From contig CAJJLI010000060.1 in NCBI GenBank assembly GCA_905192625.1, positions 1 to 8,570 on the forward strand: a DNA stretch of 8,570 bases, in the 5' to 3' direction. Each line of letters starts with the position of its first letter. Position 1 is the stretch's first letter. The DNA is from an uncultured Clostridium sp. (GTDB lineage Bacteria; Bacillota; Clostridia; Lachnospirales; Lachnospiraceae). A model generated the notes under the pieces. The model saw only the letters and a program-made list of their open reading frames with translations, had not been told where the DNA came from and searched no databases. The position numbers and the translations under genes were made by a program. Below are positions 1 through 5,969 of this stretch, in pieces.

Positions 1-24
1 TATCTTAAGAGAGGAAGTGAAAGT

Positions 25-210
25 ATGAGCAAACAATCAAACCAACGCTATCGTAAAGAACTAGAGAAATCATCAACAGGTGACAGCCAGCCAAAAAAAT
101 CAAATAAAGCTACAACAAACAATTCAACAAAACAGTCTAGTAGCTATGATTACAATGATGACTTTGATGATATCTCTCTTGATTATGATGACGATTCTGA
201 TAATTATTAA
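25..210 (+). CDS. Small hydrophilic protein with acidic tail, function unknown
   Basis: A 61-residue protein that I do not recognise. The ATG is preceded by GAGGAAGTGA (11-20) at workable ribosome-site spacing, and a strong terminator begins 8 bases after the TAA stop, which together support a real gene. Roughly the first 40 residues are rich in Lys, Ser, Thr, Asn and Gln and include a short basic stretch (QRYRKELEK). The last 20 are dominated by Asp and Tyr (YDYNDDFDD, then YDDDSD). There is no signal peptide, membrane segment, cysteine or obvious fold, so the protein is probably largely disordered. It is the only + strand gene here and converges on the amino-acid transporter operon. Its promoter, and any upstream partner in the same operon, lie beyond the left edge. 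Low-complexity composition makes family assignment unsafe, and I infer no function. Confidence 0.62.
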   Translation: MSKQSNQRYRKELEKSSTGDSQPKKSNKATTNNSTKQSSSYDYNDDFDDISLDYDDDSDNY

Positions 211-217
211 GATGCTT

Positions 218-262
218 AAAGAAGAAGGTTACTTCCGCAACGGAAGTCCTTCTTCTTTTATT
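218..262 (+). terminator. Rho-independent terminator, possibly bidirectional
   Basis: The inner stem CTTCCG (232-237) pairs with CGGAAG (241-246) around a CAA loop. After a two-base bulge, the outer stem AAAGAAGAAGG (218-228) pairs perfectly with 248-258, and a T-rich stretch follows. It ends the small + strand gene. The importer operon arrives from the other side and shows no better hairpin after its stop at 356. The same stem may therefore also stop - strand transcription, although its U-tract in that direction is poor. Confidence 0.85.
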
Positions 263-355
263 ATTGTATTAATCTAATTTGATTATTCCATACATTGTAT
301 TATTTTATTGAATATTTATATTGATCCACCCATACAACGCTAAATTTTTTTTCTA

Positions 356-1204
356 TTACTTCACTACGCCACCTTCTACTACAACAGACTCTGGATTCAC
401 AGTATCACCATAGACTGGTTTAAGGGTCGCGTCATATGCTTCATGCATAAAGTTCTCTTCGCCCAACTTCTTCAATTCATCGTTGATCCATGTTAATAAT
501 TCAGTATCGCCTTTTGCTACAGCTGGTGCAATTGTATCTTGGTTACCCATAGACTCGATTCCTACTGTAAATCCATCATTTTCAAGAGCCCATGCAAATA
601 CTAAAGTATTATCATGAACGAGAGCATCTCCTCTGCCATCTTTTAATGCATTAAATGCTTCCGTGTTTTCATCAAATGCTAACAAAGTTACATCTGGATA
701 ATTTTCTCTTAAATATAACTCCGCTGTTGTTCCCTTGTTTACGATTAATGTCTTTCCAGTAAACTCATCTGGGCTAGTAATTACAGCACCATTTGGGGAA
801 ACAACTCCAAGAGCACATACCATATAAGGATTCGCGAAATCAACAACTTCTGCACGTTCTTTTGTTACTGTAAAGTTCGCTAAAATAATATCTACTTTAC
901 CTGTTGTTAAATACTCTACACGGCTTGCTGCCTCTACAAGAACGTACTCAACTGCATTTTCATCGCCTAATAAATCTTTTGCAAAACGTTTTGCAATGTA
1001 AACATCAAATCCTTGGTTATCCCCGTTCGCATCGACATATCCAAATGGAGATTTGTCACTAAAAACACCAATTCTAATTTTACCATTATTCTTAATCTCA
1101 TCAATCCTTGAAGTGGTCGTGCTAGTCTCTTTTGTACCACATGCAACCAATGCCCCCATAGCTAAAATTAAAGTTAAAACCAATGCGAATACTCTTTTTT
1201 TCAT
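356..1204 (-). CDS. Polar amino-acid (probably cysteine) ABC transporter substrate-binding lipoprotein
   Basis: This is the extracellular receptor of the importer encoded upstream. The 282-residue protein starts with a lipoprotein signal peptide: basic MKKR, a hydrophobic core, then lipobox LVAC with the lipidated Cys at 22. The rest is a single SBP_bac_3 (type II periplasmic-binding) domain. Recognisable family segments are [17 protein letters not shown] (52-68), [19 protein letters not shown] (105-123), [12 protein letters not shown] (151-162) and [11 protein letters not shown] (189-199). By family analogy, R117 should hold the ligand carboxylate and D198 its amino group. Whole-length similarity in memory, including the KPVYGD and VVVEGG tail, is closest to the CjaA cysteine-binding group, so cysteine is a reasoned guess. 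The ATG overlaps the ATPase stop codon (ATGA), and GGGAGG lies 10 bases upstream, indicating translational coupling. It is last in the operon, a common place for a receptor made in excess. Confidence 0.93.
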   Translation of the reverse strand: MKKRVFALVLTLILAMGALVACGTKETSTTTSRIDEIKNNGKIRIGVFSDKSPFGYVDANGDNQGFDVYIAKRFAKDLLGDENAVEYVLVEAASRVEYLTTGKVDIILANFTVTKERAEVVDFANPYMVCALGVVSPNGAVITSPDEFTGKTLIVNKGTTAELYLRENYPDVTLLAFDENTEAFNALKDGRGDALVHDNTLVFAWALENDGFTVGIESMGNQDTIAPAVAKGDTELLTWINDELKKLGEENFMHEAYDATLKPVYGDTVNPESVVVEGGVVK

Positions 1205-1965
1205 ACTTTATCATCCTCCCAATTAAAATGTTTTAAAAATTTCTTTGCCCGATCTGTTTTTGGACAATTAAAAAACTCCTCTGGTGGCGCTTCCTCCACT
1301 ATTTTTCCTTCATCGATAAAAACAATACGATCTGCTACCACCTTGGCAAATTGCATTTCATGCGTCACAATTGCCATTGTCATCCCTTGCTTTGCGAGTT
1401 CTAAAATAACTTCTAGTACTTCTCGAACCATCTCTGGATCTAATGCTGCTGTTACCTCATCAAACAGCATAATTTCAGGATTCATACAAAGTGCTCGCAC
1501 GATTGCTACCCTTTGTTTTTGTCCTCCTGATAATTGTCTTGGATAAGCATTCATTTTTTCCTGAAGGCCTACCCGTTCAAGCAACTTTTTCGCTTGCTCT
1601 AACACTTCTGCCTTTTCTCTTTTTTGTACTTTTAATGGACCCAACAATATATTATCAATGATAGTCATATGTGGAAATAAATCATAGCTTTGAAATACCA
1701 TACCAATTTTAGTTCTAATATTTGCATCTTTTCTAACTTTGTTACTAATTACATCACCATCTAGGACAATTTCTCCACCTTGTATTTGCTCTAATCCATT
1801 TACACATCGTAATAATGTACTTTTCCCACACCCGGATGGACCAATAATAACAACTACTTCCCCCTGTTTTATATTAAGTGAAATATCATTCAAAATTAAA
1901 TCGTTTCCATAGAGTTTTTTAACATTATTTATTTGAAGCAATGATTCAGCCATAATTATGTTCAT
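1201..1965 (-). CDS. Polar amino-acid ABC transporter ATP-binding protein
   Basis: This is the cytoplasmic ATPase that drives the importer. From the ATG at 1965 it has 254 residues, normal for the GlnQ/HisP family. All nucleotide-binding motifs are present: Walker [10 protein letters not shown] (42-50), Q-loop around Q92 ([12 protein letters not shown]), signature LSGGQKQR (145-152), Walker B IMLFDE (165-170), D-loop ALDPE and switch His202 (VTHEM). [10 protein letters not shown] has Val where DEPT is usual, which should be tolerated. The start is uncertain. The frame stays open to an ATG at 2025, but that start has no ribosome site and adds 20 non-family residues. The ATG at 1953 (MAESLLQ) fits the UAAGG site with slightly long spacing, and the ATG at 1965 lies 4 bases after a possible upstream ORF and could be used by reinitiation. 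The stop overlaps the receptor start by four bases. Confidence 0.93.
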   Translation of the reverse strand: MNIIMAESLLQINNVKKLYGNDLILNDISLNIKQGEVVVIIGPSGCGKSTLLRCVNGLEQIQGGEIVLDGDVISNKVRKDANIRTKIGMVFQSYDLFPHMTIIDNILLGPLKVQKREKAEVLEQAKKLLERVGLQEKMNAYPRQLSGGQKQRVAIVRALCMNPEIMLFDEVTAALDPEMVREVLEVILELAKQGMTMAIVTHEMQFAKVVADRIVFIDEGKIVEEAPPEEFFNCPKTDRAKKFLKHFNWEDDKV

Positions 1966-2003
1966 GCCCTTACCGCACAAATAGCCATGAAAGTGCTGGC
2001 ATG
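1963..2003 (-). promoter_or_regulatory. Hairpin that could hide one ATPase start codon
   Basis: In the mRNA, CAUGCC (2003-1998) can pair with GGCAUG (1968-1963), and GCAC (1996-1993) with GUGC (1978-1975), leaving a 14-base loop. The outer stem contains both the AUG of the possible 10-codon upstream ORF and the AUG at 1965. A ribosome translating the short ORF would melt the stem. This is inferred from base pairing; no known riboswitch class was recognised. Confidence 0.35.
1970..2002 (-). CDS. Possible 10-codon upstream ORF (leader peptide) before the ATPase gene
   Basis: On the - strand an ATG at 2002 opens [10 protein letters not shown] followed by TAA, ending 4 bases before the ATG at 1965. 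GAAGGGGGG lies 8 bases upstream of the ATG, a plausible if imperfect ribosome site. It is out of frame with the ATPase. The same bases read in the ATPase frame give [13 protein letters not shown], which does not look like an ABC ATPase N-terminus. Translation could serve to couple or expose the ATPase start. Its tiny size means this rests on the ribosome site, position and overlapping hairpin only. Confidence 0.3.
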   Translation of the reverse strand: MPALSWLFVR

Positions 2004-2099
2004 GACTCGGCCCCCCTTCGTTCATTTATTTTATTTTATTTCTTTCAACCTTACCTTCCACTTTAAAAGAGCTTAATGCATTGTGCCTTTTTCTTCCAC

Positions 2100-2777
2100 C
2101 TAACTATTCCATGCCTTTTCTAGTTTTTTCGATAACAATGATATTGGATAGCAAAGGATAAAATATAATAAGAATATAAATGAATATATCCAAATAGGTG
2201 CGTTTGGATTGCTAATTCTAGATGCATCCATAATCTGTTGACCTACCTTTATAACTTCAACTACTCCAATTAACACTACCAACGATGTTGTTTTTATCAT
2301 TCGTGTTACTAAATTAATGGCTGCTGGCACTAGTCTTCGAACCGCCAAAGGAATAATTACATAACGATACATCTGAATGTTACTTAAACCAATTGCTTTG
2401 GCACTTTCTTTTTGATGTTTTGGGATAGAGGTAATAGCTCCTCTTACGATATCTCCCATCTCAGCAGTGCCCCAAATTGTAAAAACAATAATTGAAACAA
2501 TCATGCTATCAATATGTATGCCAATCATTTTTGTTACACCAAAATAAAAAATAAACAACCACACCAAAACTGGTATGATGCGAACTGCCTCTAAAATGAA
2601 ACGGCAAAAAAATCGGATTATTATGTTTTTTGATGTCATTATTATTCCAAAAATCATTCCTAGTACAGAAGAAAGAAGTACTGCAATAAGCGCAATCTGA
2701 ATTGTTACGAATAAGCCTTCAAAAAGGCGTTCCATATTTCTTCCTTGAAACAAAATATTAATTCCCAAATTCAGCAA
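2100..2777 (-). CDS. Polar amino-acid ABC transporter permease (second subunit)
   Basis: One of two HisM-family membrane subunits that form the channel of the importer. Starting at TTG 2777 it has 225 residues, with hydrophobic membrane segments from about residue 22 onward. It carries the cytoplasmic EAA-type coupling loop in degenerate form (KESAKAIGLSNIQMYRYVIIPL, about 123-144), where the ATPase docks. The TTG start is chosen because AGGAGG sits 7 bases upstream and because NILFQGRNMERLFEGL is usual at this subunit's N-terminus. The ATG at 2735 also has a ribosome site (AAGGA) and would give 211 residues. With the TTG start the gene overlaps the end of the preceding permease by 20 bases, which suggests coupled translation and a fixed subunit ratio. 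About 135 bases separate it from the ATPase, the only real gap in the operon. Confidence 0.9.
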   Translation of the reverse strand: MLNLGINILFQGRNMERLFEGLFVTIQIALIAVLLSSVLGMIFGIIMTSKNIIIRFFCRFILEAVRIIPVLVWLFIFYFGVTKMIGIHIDSMIVSIIVFTIWGTAEMGDIVRGAITSIPKHQKESAKAIGLSNIQMYRYVIIPLAVRRLVPAAINLVTRMIKTTSLVVLIGVVEVIKVGQQIMDASRISNPNAPIWIYSFIFLLYFILCYPISLLSKKLEKAWNS

Positions 2778-3417
2778 AGCGCACCCTCCTCTCAATATAG
2801 GATAATAGCAATGAAATTGGCAATAAAAGAATTAAATAGGATACCACCAACATAACCAAGGCTTCGTTTGTTTTATAATATAAACCAATTAAATCCTTTG
2901 CCACGAACATCAGGTCTGCAAGTGCTACTGCGCTAAACACAGAGGTTTCCTTTAATAGAAAGATAATATTTGCACTAATGGATGGAATAGCTACCGAAAA
3001 CGCTTGTGGTAACATTACATACCGAATTAATTGTCTCTTGTTAAGACCAATGCTAATTCCTGCTTCAATTTGTGTGACACTCGTTGCTTCAAGACCACTG
3101 CGAAAAGCTTCTGCCATATAACTACTTCCCAAAAACGAAAGCCCAATCACCGCACAAGTAACGGAATGCAATTTAATTCCTAATTGTGGTAAACCAAAGT
3201 ATAAAAAGAATAATTGAATAAGTAATGGCGTATTTCTTGATAATTCAATGTAGATTCCTGCAATCCTATGTAAAACTGGCACTTTATAATATCGTATAAT
3301 ACTAAGAAGTAACCCTATAAGAATTGAAATAATAATGCCGATAAAACCGATGGAAAGCGTCAGTTTTGCTGCCTTTACATACATCGGTATATGTTTGATA
3401 ATAAACTCATAATTCAT
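2758..3417 (-). CDS. Polar amino-acid ABC transporter permease (first subunit)
   Basis: This is the first gene of the importer operon and the partner permease of the HisM/GlnP family. From ATG 3417 it has 219 residues, the family norm. It shows the conserved RNTPLLIQLFFLYFGLP segment (about 61-77) and an intact coupling loop EAGISIGLNKRQLIRYVMLPQA (about 118-139). Several membrane spans end in a basic C-terminus (ERRVRF). The frame extends to a TTG at 3438, but that codon lies inside the purine-rich GGAGGAGAG ribosome site, so the ATG start (MNYEFI) is preferred. A sigma-A-type promoter lies about 110 bases upstream. The two permeases are divergent in sequence and probably form a heterodimer with the single ATPase gene supplying two copies. 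Confidence 0.92.
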   Translation of the reverse strand: MNYEFIIKHIPMYVKAAKLTLSIGFIGIIISILIGLLLSIIRYYKVPVLHRIAGIYIELSRNTPLLIQLFFLYFGLPQLGIKLHSVTCAVIGLSFLGSSYMAEAFRSGLEATSVTQIEAGISIGLNKRQLIRYVMLPQAFSVAIPSISANIIFLLKETSVFSAVALADLMFVAKDLIGLYYKTNEALVMLVVSYLILLLPISLLLSYIERRVRFAEFGN

Positions 3418-3485
3418 ATATACTACTCTCTCCTCCAATTTCCTCCCATTCGAAATAATAATATTAATAAAAGAGTATCTTTTTC

Positions 3486-3510
3486 AATTCATACTATTTC
3501 TATATGAATT
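3486..3510. repeat. Perfect 8-bp inverted repeat in the importer leader, possible operator
   Basis: AATTCATA (3486-3493) and TATGAATT (3503-3510) are exact inverted copies around a 9-base spacer. They lie about 15-40 bases downstream of the predicted transcription start of the importer operon. The position suits a repressor site or a small mRNA hairpin. No named regulator motif was recognised. Confidence 0.4.
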
Positions 3511-3531
3511 ATCACATTTAATGTATTTCAG

Positions 3532-3560
3532 ATTGTAACACCAGTTATCGTAAAAGTCAA
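3532..3560 (-). promoter_or_regulatory. Sigma-A-type promoter of the amino-acid importer operon
   Basis: On the - strand, TTGACT (3560-3555) and TACAAT (3537-3532) are separated by exactly 17 bases. TG one base upstream of the -10 box makes it an extended -10 promoter. Transcription should start near 3525 and leave a leader of about 108 bases before the permease ATG. A second inverted repeat, TAGAA-ATATA-TTCTA (3569-3583), sits just upstream of the -35 box, where an activator or repressor could bind. Confidence 0.75.
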
Positions 3561-3940
3561 TCATTTTTTAGAAATATATTCTATATTTTAGCATAAAGTA
3601 AATTTGCACTTATAAAAGAGTACTTACTGTAATGTGAGAACTATTTTAAGTATTTTTTTTAAATAAATATTCCATTTTTAATTATAGATATGCTAAACTT
3701 TTTTAGGTGAGAATCGATTCAGACTTAAAACACAATATATTTGTATAGAATCATATTTTTAACGGTATAAAATAAAAAAGATATTGTAATAGCTTCGATT
3801 CAACGAAACCTCACAATATCCTTCTTTATACTATAATTTTATAGCATAGCTTCTTTTAGTTTTATTTACTTTCATTCTTATAGCTTTCTTATAGCTTATA
3901 GCTGTCTTTTAACTTTCTTTTATTTTATCATTCTTACGAA
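3561..3940. other. AT-rich intergenic region between the cyclase and importer operon
   Basis: No credible ORF was found here. Apart from the terminator at 3771-3830 it holds the inverted repeat 3569-3583 and a weak forward hairpin TACTTA/TAAGTA followed by eight T (3621-3660). It also has a 10-bp palindrome GAATCGATTC (3711-3720) and three copies of TTATAGCT (3878-3885, 3889-3896, 3896-3903). None matches a regulatory RNA class that I can name. Confidence 0.5.
3771..3830 (-). terminator. Rho-independent terminator of the diguanylate cyclase gene
   Basis: GATATTGT (3780-3787) pairs with ACAATATC (3813-3820), and an inner TTCG/CGAA stem (3794-3797 with 3804-3807) caps the hairpin. Read on the - strand it is followed by six T and a further T-rich stretch (3779-3766). 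It lies about 115 bases after the cyclase stop codon and separates that gene from the importer promoter. Confidence 0.8.
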
Positions 3941-5521
3941 TTATTTTAATTCATGACAAACAAAACAATTTCTTCCTTCATTTTTTGCCTCATATAATGC
4001 AGTATCAGCATTATTATAAAGAAATTTAAACGATTTTTTTCTATCCTTTACAAGGGCCACGCCAATACTTACTGAAAGTTTGCTTTGCTTATCTGAGAGT
4101 TTAACTTTACGCACTTTGTTTTGAAATGCTTCTAGGATCATCGTAATATTTTTCTTAGCTTCCGTAACATCTCTGCCAAGCTGGTCTATAAATACTACAA
4201 ATTCATCTCCTCCGATTCGCCCAATCGTCGAGTTTTCACGAAAAGCATCTTTTAATAAAGCTCCCATCTTTCGTAAAAGTTTATCTCCCAATATATGTCC
4301 TTCACTATCATTAACAAATTTAAAATGATCCACATCTATAACAAGCATAGCATAATAGCAATTCTTGTTTTTCTCAGATAAATGCTCTAACACTTTTTTC
4401 TCCAAAGTTCTCCGATTATATACTCCTGTTAAATCGTCGATCTCAGAAAGAATCTCCAACATCCTAGTTCTTTTTAAAACTTCATAATGCTCATGAATTG
4501 CTCTCTCTAGCTCTATCTTTGCATATAGACTTCTACTATAATTATTTTTACGAGTAATAACACTATTGCTATTAAAGTGATAATATTCATTTAATGCTAC
4601 AAACAGCTGTTGCTTATCTCCGAAAAATTCGTAATGGCTTATTACTATCTCGTGGTATTTCGCCGTGTACTTACTATCTTCAATCTTATCAATAAGTGAC
4701 TTCATAATTACTATATAGGTATCACCTAAAACCTTATCTCCTAGTTTTATAATTATATTTTGTAATCTCGTAAATGCATTAAAAATACGAGTAAACTCAA
4801 AATCTAAAACACTTTCAAATAGAAAATGAATACCTTCCTTCGCTTCATTGATTTTACCAAGCGAATAATTATGTATAACTTCATCTGTTTTTATTATTAC
4901 ATTCAAAATATCGCTATTAACCTGAGATAAAGAAGGAATAATTTCCTTAATATACTGAGATACCTCTTCTTTTCTCTCTAGCATTATTGTATTTTCTATT
5001 AAATTCATAAGGATGGTTGCATATGCCTCATCCTTATAGTTCTCTAATTGCTCCCTGTATTGTTTTGCCTTCACTAGATAATTATAGGCTTCTTTATAAT
5101 CTCCAAGTTCATGAAACATATCCCCTATATTATTTAATATACGGCTGATCATTTCGCAATCTTTTATCTTCATGCTGGCATAATACGCCTTTAAAAAATA
5201 TTCTAATCCCCAAAACTCTTCTGAAATAGAATTATATATGATTCCTAATAGATTACTTGTACTTACGTAATAGTCAATATAACTATGTTTTTCACTAATT
5301 TCGTTCGCTAGTGTTACAGGCTTTAGGCTCAGTTCTGTATCTCCGTTTTTAAAGTAATATAATGAAATAAAATAAAGCGAAATCACCTCACTATATGTAT
5401 CGCCATCCTTTTTTGCATCTTCCAATAGTTCTTGTGCTAATGACATCATTTCTTCAGAGATTTTACCAGATTGTTTCATGAATTCTAATTGATTAATTTT
5501 TATATGATTCTCATTTTTCAT
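3941..5521 (-). CDS. Cytoplasmic TPR-like/GGDEF diguanylate cyclase
   Basis: Probably makes the second messenger cyclic di-GMP from two GTP. From ATG 5521 it has 526 residues. AAGGTGAT lies just upstream, a better ribosome site than that of any earlier start in a frame that reaches a TTG at 5605. Residues 1 to about 330 are helical and TPR-like, with the clearest repeat at about 127-158 (SRILNNIGDMFHELGDYKEA). This is a likely protein-binding sensor region. A helical linker (about 335-360) leads to the GGDEF domain (about 360-522): DDLTGVYNRR, VIDVDHFKFVND with metal ligand D396, and an intact GGDEF at 437-441. The I-site reads RENS (428-431) instead of RxxD, so product inhibition may be weak. 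No membrane segment, signal peptide or EAL/HD-GYP domain is present. It has its own promoter and terminator and looks monocistronic. The input signal is unknown. Confidence 0.93.
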   Translation of the reverse strand: MKNENHIKINQLEFMKQSGKISEEMMSLAQELLEDAKKDGDTYSEVISLYFISLYYFKNGDTELSLKPVTLANEISEKHSYIDYYVSTSNLLGIIYNSISEEFWGLEYFLKAYYASMKIKDCEMISRILNNIGDMFHELGDYKEAYNYLVKAKQYREQLENYKDEAYATILMNLIENTIMLERKEEVSQYIKEIIPSLSQVNSDILNVIIKTDEVIHNYSLGKINEAKEGIHFLFESVLDFEFTRIFNAFTRLQNIIIKLGDKVLGDTYIVIMKSLIDKIEDSKYTAKYHEIVISHYEFFGDKQQLFVALNEYYHFNSNSVITRKNNYSRSLYAKIELERAIHEHYEVLKRTRMLEILSEIDDLTGVYNRRTLEKKVLEHLSEKNKNCYYAMLVIDVDHFKFVNDSEGHILGDKLLRKMGALLKDAFRENSTIGRIGGDEFVVFIDQLGRDVTEAKKNITMILEAFQNKVRKVKLSDKQSKLSVSIGVALVKDRKKSFKFLYNNADTALYEAKNEGRNCFVCHELK

Positions 5522-5566
5522 TACATCACCTTCAGCATATACTTTCATTCTATAAAAATTTATCCT

Positions 5567-5591
5567 CTTAAGAAGCGTATCTCTTCCTAAG
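5567..5591 (-). promoter_or_regulatory. Leader hairpin in the cyclase mRNA
   Basis: CTTAGGAAG (5591-5583) pairs along all nine bases, with one G-U, with CTTCTTAAG (5575-5567) around a 7-base loop. It sits about 25-50 bases into the predicted leader and is not followed by a T-tract, so it is not a terminator. It does not match the conserved core of the c-di-GMP riboswitch classes. It may affect mRNA stability or translation. Confidence 0.4.
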
Positions 5592-5622
5592 TCAGTTGAT
5601 TGCAATTTAATTGTGCATTTCT

Positions 5623-5651
5623 ATGATAGCATTATTTTCCATATACTTCAA
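5623..5651 (-). promoter_or_regulatory. Extended -10 promoter of the diguanylate cyclase gene
   Basis: On the - strand, TTGAAG (5651-5646) and TATCAT (5628-5623) are 17 bases apart, with TG one base before the -10 box. The predicted transcription start is near 5616, giving a leader of about 95 bases to the chosen ATG at 5521. This supports the shorter protein start and a single-gene transcript. Confidence 0.68.
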
Positions 5652-5900
5652 ACTTTTTCTGTACTACATTAATAAAAATCAATTATACAGCACTACATAT
5701 ATACTATAATTCAACTCCGCCTTAGATTAAACTAGATTTTTATTCGTTTATCGTAAATTAATTGATACAACTTTAAGATTCCTGAGATTTTTCGTGTAAT
5801 ATATTCATCCGGGTAAGGTACGCATTTGGGCAGTAATGCCTTTTTTAAATTATAGGGAATCCCACTTTAATAATATACATTAACAAGTCTTTTCCTATCT
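5652..5900. other. Intergenic region with a possible decayed coding fragment
   Basis: No complete gene is present. On the - strand a frame is open without stops from 5866 down to a TAG at 5732 (44 codons). Its composition is protein-like (for example ALLPKCVPYPDEYITRK) and its GC content is locally higher than the flanks, but it has no ATG or ribosome site. GGCA-GTAA-TGCC followed by six T (5829-5846) looks like a short forward terminator with no gene to serve. This could be a gene remnant or chance. Confidence 0.25.
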
Positions 5901-5949
5901 AATATAAAAGAACCATGTTAGCACTCATATAAGAATGCTCTCATGGTTC
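5901..5949 (-). terminator. Rho-independent terminator of the lipoprotein gene
   Basis: GAACCATG (5910-5917) pairs perfectly with CATGGTTC (5942-5949). An inner AGCA/TGCT stem (5920-5923 with 5936-5939) lies across a small internal loop. On the - strand the hairpin is followed by TTTTATATT. It starts about 20 bases after the stop codon of the 590-residue lipoprotein. Confidence 0.82.
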
Positions 5950-5969
5950 ATATAATTAAAACACTATAT

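Noticed and set aside
80..277. 65-codon + strand ORF overlapping the small protein gene
   Set aside because: It is another frame of the 25-210 gene and runs through the terminator hairpin; its hydrophobic Ile/Met runs arise from GAT/ATG-rich DNA. It has no ribosome site.
1343..1546. 67-codon + strand ORF
   Set aside because: It lies antisense inside the ATPase gene over its most conserved motifs, and its Ser/Ile/Thr-rich translation reflects the complementary strand.
2023..2025. ATG at 2025 as the ATPase start
   Set aside because: Upstream is only AATAAAATAAAATAA, with no ribosome site, and the 20 added residues are unlike the family; later ATGs at 1965 or 1953 fit the usual length.
3621..3660. 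Forward-strand terminator (TACTTA/TAAGTA plus eight T)
   Set aside because: The stem is six A/T-rich pairs with a 20-base loop, and no + strand gene precedes it; likely chance in AT-rich DNA.
5522..5605. 28-codon N-terminal extension of the diguanylate cyclase from a TTG
   Set aside because: There is no ribosome site at that TTG, the segment contains the leader hairpin, and the ATG at 5521 has a good AAGGTGAT site.
5525..5616. Cyclic di-GMP riboswitch in the leader of the cyclase gene
   Set aside because: The leader has only one simple hairpin and lacks the conserved core and two-stem layout of the known GEMM classes.
5815..5865. GC-richer island as a regulatory RNA
   Set aside because: Short stems GGCA/TGCC and GGG/CCC occur, but the layout matches no RNA class that I know and no gene starts downstream on the + strand.
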